From Gammaproteobacteria bacterium (GTDB lineage Bacteria; Pseudomonadota; Gammaproteobacteria; Arenicellales; JAHEKD01), in NCBI GenBank assembly GCA_024638545.1, contig JAHEKD010000122.1, forward strand, positions 1 to 5,127: a DNA stretch of 5,127 nt, read 5' to 3'. A program made the translations under genes and the position numbers. The notes beneath the pieces are model-generated. The model saw nothing but the letters and a program-made list of their open reading frames with translations. It was not told the origin of the DNA and did not search any database. Shown here in pieces: positions 1-5,127 of this stretch (positions are counted from its first letter, which is position 1; every line of letters starts with the position of its first letter).

Positions 1-9
1 GACTAGCCC

Positions 10-19
10 GGAAATTAAC
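10..19 (+). promoter_or_regulatory. Ribosome binding site for the first permease
   Basis: A GGAAA purine run (10-14) lies 5 nt before the ATG at 20 and is a reasonable Shine-Dalgarno match. It supports ATG 20 as the true start. A TAG at 4-6 could be the stop of an upstream gene, such as the missing binding protein, but six bases are too few to tell. Confidence 0.5.
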
Positions 20-841
20 ATGGAAAAACGCGAGCTACCCTATTTGGTTATCCTGGCACTGCCGGTATTAATCGTGACGCTTGCCTTTTTCCTGTTGCCA
101 ATGGCACGTTTGGCGGTCATCGCAGCTGGAGGCGAAAATGGATTTTCAGCCTATCTGGAAGTCTTTACCAAACCGCGTTACTTTGAGAGTCTGATTTCGA
201 CCACATTACTGGCAGGCATTACCACTATTGTGACGCTGGCTATTTCAACAATCGCCGGGTTGTTTCTGCAAAGAAACAAGTTCTTTGGTCGTGACCTGCT
301 GGTCTCCCTACTGACTTTTCCGCTCGCCTTTCCTGGTGTTGTAGTGGGTTTTATGGTGATTTTACTGGCTGGCCGACAGGGTCTAATTGGTGAAGTCAGT
401 AAATTCCTGACCGGGGATAAGCTAGTATTCGCCTATTCGATGTTTGGTCTTTTTATCGGATATGTCTATTTTTCGATTCCACGGGTCATATTGACTATCA
501 TGGCTGCATCAGAAAAACTCGACCCGGCACTCGAAGAGGCAGCACGTTCCTTAGGTGCCCGACCCTGGTTGGTAGTGCGTGATGTTATATTACCGGCTCT
601 CAAGCCGGCGCTGATTGCTTCTGGTGCAATCGCGTTTGCCACCGCCATGGGTGCATTTGGTACGGCCTTTACCCTGGCCACTGACATTGACGTATTACCA
701 ATGACGATCTATACCGAATTTACCTTGCGTGCCAATATTGCGACAGCCGCTGCGTTGAGTATAGTGCTGGGTTTTATCACCTGGCTTGTTCTGAATGTTG
801 CCCGTTCGCTTGCCGGGTCGACGGTTGCTGCTGCAGGATAG
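20..841 (+). CDS. ABC transporter permease, PotB/PhnU-like
   Basis: Inner-membrane permease of 273 residues, one of the two channel-forming subunits of a binding-protein-dependent importer. Hydrophobic segments are seen at about residues 8-29, 62-82, 97-117, 138-161, 198-218 and 241-262, giving the usual six helices. The cytoplasmic EAA loop that docks on the ATPase is clear at about 171-191 (LEEAARSLGA, then a conserved LPALKPAL at 191-198). The length is normal for the PotB/PotC, PhnU/PhnV and iron/thiamine permease group. The start at 20 has a good ribosome binding site and leads directly into the first helix. The stop is TAG at 839-841, 13 nt before the second permease. The substrate cannot be read from the permease. 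General family automatic annotations would be spermidine/putrescine or 2-aminoethylphosphonate permease. The downstream phosphodiesterase favours an organophosphorus substrate, by inference only. Confidence 0.9.
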   Translation: MEKRELPYLVILALPVLIVTLAFFLLPMARLAVIAAGGENGFSAYLEVFTKPRYFESLISTTLLAGITTIVTLAISTIAGLFLQRNKFFGRDLLVSLLTFPLAFPGVVVGFMVILLAGRQGLIGEVSKFLTGDKLVFAYSMFGLFIGYVYFSIPRVILTIMAASEKLDPALEEAARSLGARPWLVVRDVILPALKPALIASGAIAFATAMGAFGTAFTLATDIDVLPMTIYTEFTLRANIATAAALSIVLGFITWLVLNVARSLAGSTVAAAG

Positions 842-854
842 TGGCTGGTATAAG

Positions 855-1685
855 ATGAAACATAGCTATCGCTTTTACCTGCAGCTCGGATTTACATTAC
901 TGGTCTGCGCTTTTCTGATTGTGCCGGTGATCATGTCTGTCATGGCAGGTATAACAGAGAATTATTTTCGCGGTATCACAAGCGGTATGACCTTGCGCTG
1001 GGTAGTTGAAGTTTGGGATTTGTATGCCGATACCATTTTTCTTTCAATATTAATTTCAATCGCGTGCTTGATCTGCACCATCGTTCTGGGTGTTCCGGCG
1101 GCCTATGTGTTGTCCAAGCGGCAAGGTCGTGTTGCGCGCATGATTGAGGAATTACTTACCCTGCCCATTGCAATTCCAGGCCTGGCCATCGCATTGGCAC
1201 TGATTATCACCTTTGGTGGTTTTCGTGACTTTCGTTCGAGCTGGCTGTTTATTTTGGTTGGACACGTTCTGTATACATTACCGTTTATGATGCGCTCTGT
1301 ACTTGCGGTCATGTCATCGGCAGATTTTAAAAGCCTTGAAGAAGGTGCCGCCAGTCTCGGGGCCGGTTTCTGGCGACGATTCTTTGATATTGTGATACCG
1401 AACTGCCGCTCTGGCATTGTCGCCGGGGCGTTAATGGTGGTGACCCTGTCTATGGGTGAATTTAATATTACCTGGATGTTGCATACACCTGAATCCAAAA
1501 CCCTCCCGGTGGGCCTGGCTGATAGTTATGCGTCGATGCGCCTGGAAATCGGCAGCGCCTATACCATTGTGTTTTTACTAATGATTATTCCACTATTGAT
1601 AGGCCTGCAACGATATGGGCAACCTCGATCTATCATCAGTAAACCTGTAGAGGAAAACATAATAACCAACACTGGTAAATCCTGA
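855..1685 (+). CDS. ABC transporter permease, PotC/PhnV-like
   Basis: Second permease, 276 residues from the ATG at 855, presumably forming a heterodimer with the product of the preceding gene. The frame is open back to an ATG at 795. That longer start would overlap the upstream gene by 47 nt and add a charged, non-hydrophobic 20-residue leader (GRRLLLQDSGW), so 855 is preferred because it gives a normal short basic N-terminus before the first helix. Hydrophobic segments lie at about 11-33, 61-85, 101-121, 130-152, 186-203 and 234-251. The EAA loop is at about 161-181 (LEEGAASLGAGFW, ending in DIVIP). The region SMGEFNITWML followed by KTLPVG (about 199-220) resembles the corresponding part of PhnV of the Salmonella 2-aminoethylphosphonate importer as I recall it, but the same region is similar across PotC-like permeases. 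After the last helix there is a polar tail of about 25 residues, probably cytoplasmic. The stop is 1 nt before the ATPase start. Confidence 0.9.
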   Translation: MKHSYRFYLQLGFTLLVCAFLIVPVIMSVMAGITENYFRGITSGMTLRWVVEVWDLYADTIFLSILISIACLICTIVLGVPAAYVLSKRQGRVARMIEELLTLPIAIPGLAIALALIITFGGFRDFRSSWLFILVGHVLYTLPFMMRSVLAVMSSADFKSLEEGAASLGAGFWRRFFDIVIPNCRSGIVAGALMVVTLSMGEFNITWMLHTPESKTLPVGLADSYASMRLEIGSAYTIVFLLMIIPLLIGLQRYGQPRSIISKPVEENIITNTGKS

Positions 1686-1686
1686 A

Positions 1687-2733
1687 ATGAGTAGCCCACA
1701 CCAGCAAAAAACATCCATACGTCTAGAGGCCTGCGGCAAGACATTTGGAGATGGCACTCTTGCCCTGGAGCCAATGACACTGGATATCAAGGGAGGTGAA
1801 ACGATTGTATTTCTTGGACCATCAGGCTGTGGAAAAACAACAACTCTTAGAATTATTGCAGGCCTTGAAAGTCCGGACGCTGGTGGACGGATCTTCTTTG
1901 ATGACCAGGAAGTCACTAATCTGCCCATTGAACTGCGAAATGTCGGCATGGTGTTTCAGTCCTATGCGTTATTTCCTAATATGAGCGTCGAACAAAATAT
2001 CGCTTATGGATTAAAAATAAGAAAATTGCCCAGAGAAGAAATAAACTCAAGGGTAGAAGAGATGTTAGATATGATGCATATTGAAGAGTTACGCCACCGA
2101 ACTGTTGACCAACTCTCAGGAGGACAACGCCAGCGAGTCGCCCTGGCCCGGGCCATAGCCGTATGCCCGAAGGTGTTACTGCTGGATGAACCGCTTACCG
2201 CACTGGATGCTTTATTACGTGAACGTCTACGGATCGATATAGACCGGTTGCTTCGCGGTCTGGGCATCACCACAGTATACGTGACTCATGATCAGGCAGA
2301 AGCCATGTCACTCGGAGATAGAATTGTGGTCATGGATAAAGGACGGGCAGCCCAGGTTGGTACACCTCGTGAGATTTATTTTCACCCCAAAGAAACCTTC
2401 GTCGCTGACTTTATCGGCACCATGAATCGAATTAGCGGCGTTGCAGCAGATGGGCAATTCACCACCACAGGTGGTAGCATGTCATGGCAAAGCGATCAAA
2501 ACGGTTCAGTTGATTTAATGTTTCGTCCTGAAAATGCTGAACTTACCGATAATCAATCCAATGCTTTTACAGGCACAGTTGCCACATCATTTTTTCTAGG
2601 TGACAGAACGCGAATTATCATTGAAGGCATTGGCGATGAAAAAATTACAATAGAAACCGGAAATCGGGTAGAGCTGGTGCAAGGTGATGAAATTTCAATC
2701 GCTATTGACCCTGAATCATTAGTATCACTTTAA
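1687..2733 (+). CDS. ABC transporter ATP-binding protein (PotA/PhnT-like)
   Basis: Cytoplasmic ATPase of 348 residues that powers the importer formed with the two permeases upstream. All nucleotide-binding motifs are intact: Walker A GPSGCGKTT at 44-52, Q-loop glutamine Q91 in VFQSYALFP, signature LSGGQ at 143-147, Walker B VLLLDEP at 163-169 with catalytic E168, D-loop TALD at 171-174 and switch histidine H201 in VTHDQAEA. Residues from about 240 to the end form a C-terminal regulatory region of the TOBE/MOP type, with the characteristic FRPEN at 279-283. Length and layout fit the PotA/UgpC/CysA/PhnT group of carbohydrate-, polyamine- and organic-phosphate importers. The domain does not by itself specify the substrate. 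The gene starts 1 nt after the second permease and lacks a strong Shine-Dalgarno sequence, so translation is probably coupled. It ends 4 nt before the phosphodiesterase start. Confidence 0.93.
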   Translation: MSSPHQQKTSIRLEACGKTFGDGTLALEPMTLDIKGGETIVFLGPSGCGKTTTLRIIAGLESPDAGGRIFFDDQEVTNLPIELRNVGMVFQSYALFPNMSVEQNIAYGLKIRKLPREEINSRVEEMLDMMHIEELRHRTVDQLSGGQRQRVALARAIAVCPKVLLLDEPLTALDALLRERLRIDIDRLLRGLGITTVYVTHDQAEAMSLGDRIVVMDKGRAAQVGTPREIYFHPKETFVADFIGTMNRISGVAADGQFTTTGGSMSWQSDQNGSVDLMFRPENAELTDNQSNAFTGTVATSFFLGDRTRIIIEGIGDEKITIETGNRVELVQGDEISIAIDPESLVSL

Positions 2734-2737
2734 TATT

Positions 2738-3556
2738 TTGTTAATTGCTCAGGTAACTGACCCACATATCAAAGCTGAAGGACGGCTTGCCTATAAAAAA
2801 ATTGATACGGCGGCGAACCTGGCTGCCTGCGTTCAGCATTTGCTTAATCTTTTAGAAAAACCTGATCTGATTTTACTGACGGGAGATTTGACGGATTTTG
2901 GACGCCTGGAAGAATACACATTGGTACGGCGGTTGCTGGCACCGTTGAAGATGCCCTTGTTCGTCATTCCTGGCAATCATGATCATCGAGAAAATCTTCG
3001 CAGTGCATTTAAAGACCACGACTACCTGCCCAGAGGCGGGCAGTTCCTGCATTACGTTATTGATGACTATCCCCTGCGCATTATCGGTCTTGATACCACC
3101 ATTCCCGGCAAGCCGGGTGGTGAGCTATGTGAACAACGTCTCAGCTGGCTGGATCAACAACTTCGCAAGGAGCGCAACAAACCGACGCTTTTATTTATGC
3201 ATCACCCGCCGATCAAAACCGGGATTCAGCATATGGATGTGCAAAATTGCCGCAATGGAGAAGCACTTGGAATAATGCTTGAACAACATCCCCAGGTATT
3301 CCAGATTTTATGCGGGCATGTCCATCGTCCCATACACACGCAATGGCATGGTATCACTGTCACCATTGCGCCCAGTTCATCTCATTATGTCGCACTTGAC
3401 ACACGGGATAATGGCCCGGCTGACTGGATGCTTGAACCCCCCGCCGTGCAACTGCATTACTGGCAGGATTCCAGATTAATCAGCCACCTGAGTTTCATAG
3501 GTGAGTTTATCGGACCTTACCCCTTTTTTGATGCAGATGGAAATTTGATAGATTAA
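2738..3556 (+). CDS. GpdQ-like class III metallophosphodiesterase
   Basis: Calcineurin-like dimetal phosphoesterase of 272 residues without a signal peptide, so probably cytoplasmic. It aligns almost end to end with the glycerophosphodiesterase GpdQ of Enterobacter aerogenes as I recall that sequence. The expected metal ligands are all present: D8 and H10 (TDPH), D50 (LTGD), N80 (GNHDH), H155 (MHHPP) and H194/H196 (CGHVH). H81 and H216 match the GpdQ active-site histidines outside the metal shell. Family members hydrolyse phosphodiesters such as glycerophosphoethanolamine, and some also act on phosphonate monoesters or cyclic nucleotides, so CpdA-like cAMP phosphodiesterase activity is an alternative. 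The start is a TTG at 2738, chosen because it begins MLIAQVTDPH, matching the GpdQ N-terminus, and sits 4 nt after the ATPase stop. GpdQ residue C54, reported to form an intersubunit disulfide with C269, is replaced by F54 here, and no C-terminal cysteine is seen. As last gene of the transporter operon it probably processes the imported compound. Confidence 0.88.
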   Translation: MLIAQVTDPHIKAEGRLAYKKIDTAANLAACVQHLLNLLEKPDLILLTGDLTDFGRLEEYTLVRRLLAPLKMPLFVIPGNHDHRENLRSAFKDHDYLPRGGQFLHYVIDDYPLRIIGLDTTIPGKPGGELCEQRLSWLDQQLRKERNKPTLLFMHHPPIKTGIQHMDVQNCRNGEALGIMLEQHPQVFQILCGHVHRPIHTQWHGITVTIAPSSSHYVALDTRDNGPADWMLEPPAVQLHYWQDSRLISHLSFIGEFIGPYPFFDADGNLID

Positions 3557-3655
3557 TCTTCAGAACATACAGCGGGTATAATCAATGCCGGCAGAAAAAG
3601 GCTTACTTACACATTAATATATTTTTCACAGGTGGCGAACTCTGATTTTAAGTAG

Positions 3656-3810
3656 ACTTAACCCGCATTTCTCACCGGACTACGTAGCGAGACAGTTAAA
3701 GAATGCGGCCTGTATGGGTTTTACGACCAAAGGGCCTGAGGCATAGTTGACACTAAGTCGAGGACCCTGACCAAGTAAAATGCAGACAGGGCGTGGAGAA
3801 ATGCATTACA
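3656..3810. repeat. Imperfect inverted repeat pair, possible mobile-element relic
   Basis: GCATTTCTC at 3665-3673 is exactly inverted as GAGAAATGC at 3796-3804. Weaker similarity extends outward on both sides (TTAACCC against ATTACA). The pair spans about 150 nt with no coding capacity between the arms. A second inverted pair shares the left arm: CCGCATT at 3663-3669 and AATGCGG at 3712-3718. The arrangement could be a degraded miniature inverted-repeat element or an insertion-sequence scar. No target-site duplication was identified and chance is possible for a 9-mer. Confidence 0.25.
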
Positions 3811-3867
3811 CCTTCTAAGTGAAACTGCATCTTTTTATCCCTGGAGTATCGCACGTTAGCACTTATC

Positions 3868-3881
3868 ACCAAACATTTGGT
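3868..3881. repeat. Short palindrome ACCAAA-CA-TTTGGT
   Basis: A 14-nt near-perfect dyad with 6-nt arms and a 2-nt centre lies in the convergent intergenic region. With so short a loop it is more plausible as a protein-binding dyad than as an RNA hairpin, but no promoter is recognised beside it. It may be chance. Confidence 0.25.
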
Positions 3882-3927
3882 TAAAGTTTTACATTACAAA
3901 ACAACGCGTGTATTGCTAAACACAGTC

Positions 3928-3955
3928 AACAGTGGTATGTGCCCTGTGCACTGTT
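3928..3955 (-). other. Stem-loop downstream of frdD
   Basis: AACAGTG at 3928-3934 and CACTGTT at 3949-3955 form a 7-bp stem with a 14-nt loop, beginning 35 nt beyond the frdD stop on the - strand. An alternative smaller hairpin pairs GTGC (3939-3942) with GCAC (3948-3951). No T-run follows the stem in the frd direction, so it is not a canonical intrinsic terminator. It could protect the 3' end of the frd transcript or act with Rho. Confidence 0.3.
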
Positions 3956-3990
3956 TCAGAGTTGGTAAGAACCGGATAGCATATATACGC

Positions 3991-4350
3991 TTAGAGCGTG
4001 AACAGCCAGTATGCTGTCAGCAGGCTCAACAATGTAGCACCGCCATAAAAAAATGATTTCATCACCTTGTCAGGGCCATGAATATGCAAATCATGCAGGC
4101 CGTGATAAAGCCTGTGAGCGGTGTGATAGAAGTGCAGTGATATGACGGCCAGAAGAATTAATTTACCAAACCAGTTTTGTGCGAAGCTCAAAATAACACG
4201 ATAGCTGTGTCCAGGATCGGCGTTGGGCAGAAAGGGCAGAATTAACGCGGTAACAATGACCAATGCCGGTGTTACCAGGGCAAGAACCATCCCGCCGGCA
4301 CCAAATAGCGACCAGGCAACAGGTTCATTCGAACGCTGGTAGTTTTTCAT
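3991..4350 (-). CDS. frdD: Fumarate reductase membrane anchor subunit FrdD
   Basis: FrdD, 119 residues, the smaller hydrophobic anchor of quinol:fumarate reductase. With FrdC it holds the FrdAB catalytic part on the cytoplasmic face of the inner membrane and forms the quinol site. The N-terminal RSNEPVAWSLFGAGGM (6-21) is nearly the same as E. coli FrdD as remembered. Three hydrophobic segments lie at about 18-41, 61-79 and 99-119. The conserved histidine-rich stretch between the second and third helices is present (HRLYHGLHDLHIHG at 79-92, including H79 and R80). The length equals that of E. coli FrdD. The start is ATG at 4350, 9 nt after the frdC stop; a TAGGA Shine-Dalgarno overlaps that stop codon. 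It is the last gene of the frd operon, with TAA at 3991-3993. Confidence 0.95.
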   Translation of the reverse strand: MKNYQRSNEPVAWSLFGAGGMVLALVTPALVIVTALILPFLPNADPGHSYRVILSFAQNWFGKLILLAVISLHFYHTAHRLYHGLHDLHIHGPDKVMKSFFYGGATLLSLLTAYWLFTL

Positions 4351-4357
4351 CTCAAAT

Positions 4358-4362
4358 TCCTA
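4358..4362 (-). promoter_or_regulatory. frdD ribosome binding site overlapping frdC stop
   Basis: On the - strand TAGGA begins with the frdC TAG stop codon and lies 7 nt before the frdD ATG. Termination of frdC therefore occurs on the frdD ribosome binding site, favouring coupled synthesis of the two anchor subunits. Confidence 0.5.
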
Positions 4363-4752
4363 CAAAAAATAAATAGCCGATACAAGAATTATGACGGTAC
4401 AAAAAATGCAAGCACCCCAATGAGACACCTTTATCAAAAAATCAGGTACTCGATGATTGCCAATCCGTAAAACCAGAATCTTGGGAACCAGTTCAAACCA
4501 GGTGTAAGCATGAAAAACAGCTGCTAAAAACGTGATCAGCTGGAAGATAATCATTCCCGGTGAGCGTAGAAATGCGACCCACTGGTTAAACACCGATTCA
4601 CCCTGCGTGAGTGCATAAACACCATACAATAACAGCAGTGAATATAAAAAAAGTGGAATCGCTGTTCCTTCACGCAACATGTAAAAGCGATAATAAGGAT
4701 TTTTCACCCACCAGTTTGCAGGTTGTTTTTGAAGATAGGGATTACGATTCAT
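4360..4752 (-). CDS. frdC: Fumarate reductase membrane anchor subunit FrdC
   Basis: FrdC, 130 residues, the larger membrane anchor of quinol:fumarate reductase, contributing to menaquinol binding and electron transfer to FrdB. The N-terminal region ending [20 protein letters not shown] (14-33) and the central [11 protein letters not shown] (81-91) are diagnostic of FrdC. E28, H81 and W85 align with E. coli E29, H82 and W86, residues in or near the quinol site. Hydrophobic helices are at about 31-49, 66-83 and 108-129. No heme-ligand arrangement is expected, because this FrdCD type lacks heme b. The start is ATG at 4752, overlapping the frdB stop by ATGA (4749-4752), which suggests translational coupling. 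An AGGA Shine-Dalgarno lies at 4761-4764 within frdB. The stop is TAG at 4360-4362. Confidence 0.96.
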   Translation of the reverse strand: MNRNPYLQKQPANWWVKNPYYRFYMLREGTAIPLFLYSLLLLYGVYALTQGESVFNQWVAFLRSPGMIIFQLITFLAAVFHAYTWFELVPKILVLRIGNHRVPDFLIKVSHWGACIFCTVIILVSAIYFL

Positions 4753-5127
4753 TGTTTCTTTCCTGCAAGGCCAAGCAAGTTCAGCCCGTAGTCAATATTC
4801 GATGCCAGTTTGCCCTGATTGATTGCCGCCGCCGGATCAACATTTTTAGGGCACACTTCAGAGCAGTAACCAACAAATGTACAGCACCAGACACCTTCCT
4901 CGGCGTTTAAAAATTCCATTCTTTGTTTTTTTCCCTGATCCCGGGAGTCCTGGTTATAGCGAAAGGCCAGAGACAGTGCGGCAGGACCTAAAAACTCGGG
5001 ATTACGACCAAACTGAGGACAGGCTGCATAGCATAGACCGCAATTAATGCATTGACTGAACTGCTTGTATTTGTCAACTTGAGCGGGAGTTTGCAGATAT
5101 TCACCCTCATCAACAGGTTGTTCCTCC
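4749..5127 (-). CDS. frdB: Fumarate reductase iron-sulfur subunit FrdB (3' part)
   Basis: The C-terminal 125 residues of FrdB, cut by the right window edge; the reading frame begins at 5126. FrdB is the electron-transfer subunit carrying electrons from the quinol site in FrdCD to the FAD of FrdA. Visible here is the second ferredoxin-like half. [12 protein letters not shown] supplies three [4Fe-4S] cysteines (fragment C26, C29, C32) and the first [3Fe-4S] cysteine (C36). [12 protein letters not shown] supplies C82 and C88 for the [3Fe-4S] cluster and C92 as fourth [4Fe-4S] ligand. The spacing matches E. coli FrdB. An unusual extra cysteine, C81, sits just before C82, where E. coli has serine. 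[22 protein letters not shown] and DPAAAI are further shared blocks. The [2Fe-2S] domain lies outside the window. The stop TGA (4749-4751) overlaps the frdC ATG. The short C-terminal tail ends GLAGKKQ. Confidence 0.96.
   Translation of the reverse strand, partial: EEQPVDEGEYLQTPAQVDKYKQFSQCINCGLCYAACPQFGRNPEFLGPAALSLAFRYNQDSRDQGKKQRMEFLNAEEGVWCCTFVGYCSEVCPKNVDPAAAINQGKLASNIDYGLNLLGLAGKKQ
4761..4764 (-). promoter_or_regulatory. frdC ribosome binding site inside frdB
   Basis: AGGA on the - strand within the last codons of frdB is 8 nt before the frdC ATG at 4752, a normal Shine-Dalgarno distance. It supports that start together with the ATGA stop-start overlap. Confidence 0.5.

Larger units (their letters stand above)
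3557..3990. other. Convergent intergenic region without a gene
   Basis: This 434 nt stretch separates the 3' ends of the + strand transporter operon and the - strand frd operon. Only trivial open frames are present, such as ATG at 3585 (10 codons) and ATG at 3713 (15 codons), neither with a convincing ribosome binding site. I see no tRNA or known RNA motif, and no hairpin followed by a solid T-run in either direction. It contains several short inverted repeats, listed separately. Since two operons end here, transcription termination signals are expected but are not obvious, so Rho-dependent termination is possible. Confidence 0.7.

Noticed and set aside
795..854. Longer start for the second permease at ATG 795
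   Set aside because: It would overlap the first permease by 47 nt and add an arginine-rich leader unlike family N-termini; ATG 855 gives a normal start 13 nt after the preceding stop.
1103..1498. Minus-strand open frame of 131 codons inside the second permease
   Set aside because: It lies wholly antisense to a clear permease gene and its protein is basic, low in structure and unlike any known family; a shadow frame.
3656..3711. Integron attC-like core (ACTTAAC) in the intergenic region
   Set aside because: The left core consensus fits, but no matching GTTRRRY right core with imperfect-dyad structure was found, and there is no cassette context.
3747..3780. TTGACA at 3747-3752 as a promoter -35 box
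   Set aside because: No -10-like hexamer lies 16-18 nt downstream, and no gene follows in the + direction before the convergent frd operon.
3780..3836. ATGCAG...CTGCAT followed by CTTTTT as the intrinsic terminator of the transporter operon
   Set aside because: The 6-bp stem has a 39-nt loop and little GC, and lies more than 220 nt after the stop; too weak to annotate as a terminator.
4611..4910. Plus-strand open frame of 99 codons across frdB/frdC
   Set aside because: It is antisense to strongly conserved fumarate reductase sequence and shows no recognisable domain.
1..5127. CRISPR array, tRNA, rRNA or defence system
   Set aside because: No regularly spaced direct repeats, no cloverleaf or rRNA segments, and every sizeable gene has an ordinary metabolic or transport assignment.

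Overview
The window looks like a gammaproteobacterial chromosome segment of moderate GC content. The main evidence is the right-hand end. It carries the last part of an E. coli-type frdABCD operon: a FrdB with the three-cluster cysteine pattern, followed by separate FrdC and FrdD membrane anchors. All three closely match the E. coli proteins as I remember them. No genus can be named from this sequence alone.

Left part (20-3556, + strand): a tight four-gene operon. Two binding-protein-dependent ABC permeases (20-841 and 855-1685) are followed by their ATPase (1687-2733) and a GpdQ-type dimetal phosphodiesterase (2738-3556). Gaps are 13, 1 and 4 nt, so co-transcription is very likely. The permeases belong to the PotB/PotC-PhnU/PhnV-like group with one EAA loop each. 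The ATPase has all the nucleotide-binding motifs and a C-terminal TOBE-like region. The periplasmic binding protein that would define the substrate is not in the window and probably lies just upstream. Linkage to a phosphodiesterase suggests that the system imports an organophosphorus compound (a glycerophosphodiester, phosphonate or phosphonate ester), which the last enzyme then hydrolyses in the cytoplasm. This is inference, because polyamine-type importers share the same architecture.

Middle (3557-3990): 434 nt between the two convergent operons. I see no gene, tRNA or strong intrinsic terminator. It holds several short inverted repeats, including an imperfect pair about 150 nt from end to end that could be a degraded small mobile element.

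Right part (3991-5127, - strand): frdB (C-terminal 125 codons only), frdC and frdD, read right to left. frdB and frdC overlap by ATGA, and frdC and frdD are 9 nt apart. These encode the electron-transfer subunit and the two membrane anchors of quinol:fumarate reductase. This enzyme passes electrons from the quinol pool to fumarate during anaerobic respiration, and the homologous succinate oxidation reaction is its reverse. frdA and the operon promoter should lie beyond the right edge.

Overall this is an ordinary metabolic region. The most interesting points are the transporter-phosphodiesterase pairing, the TTG start of the phosphodiesterase and the unexplained repeats in the convergent intergenic region.
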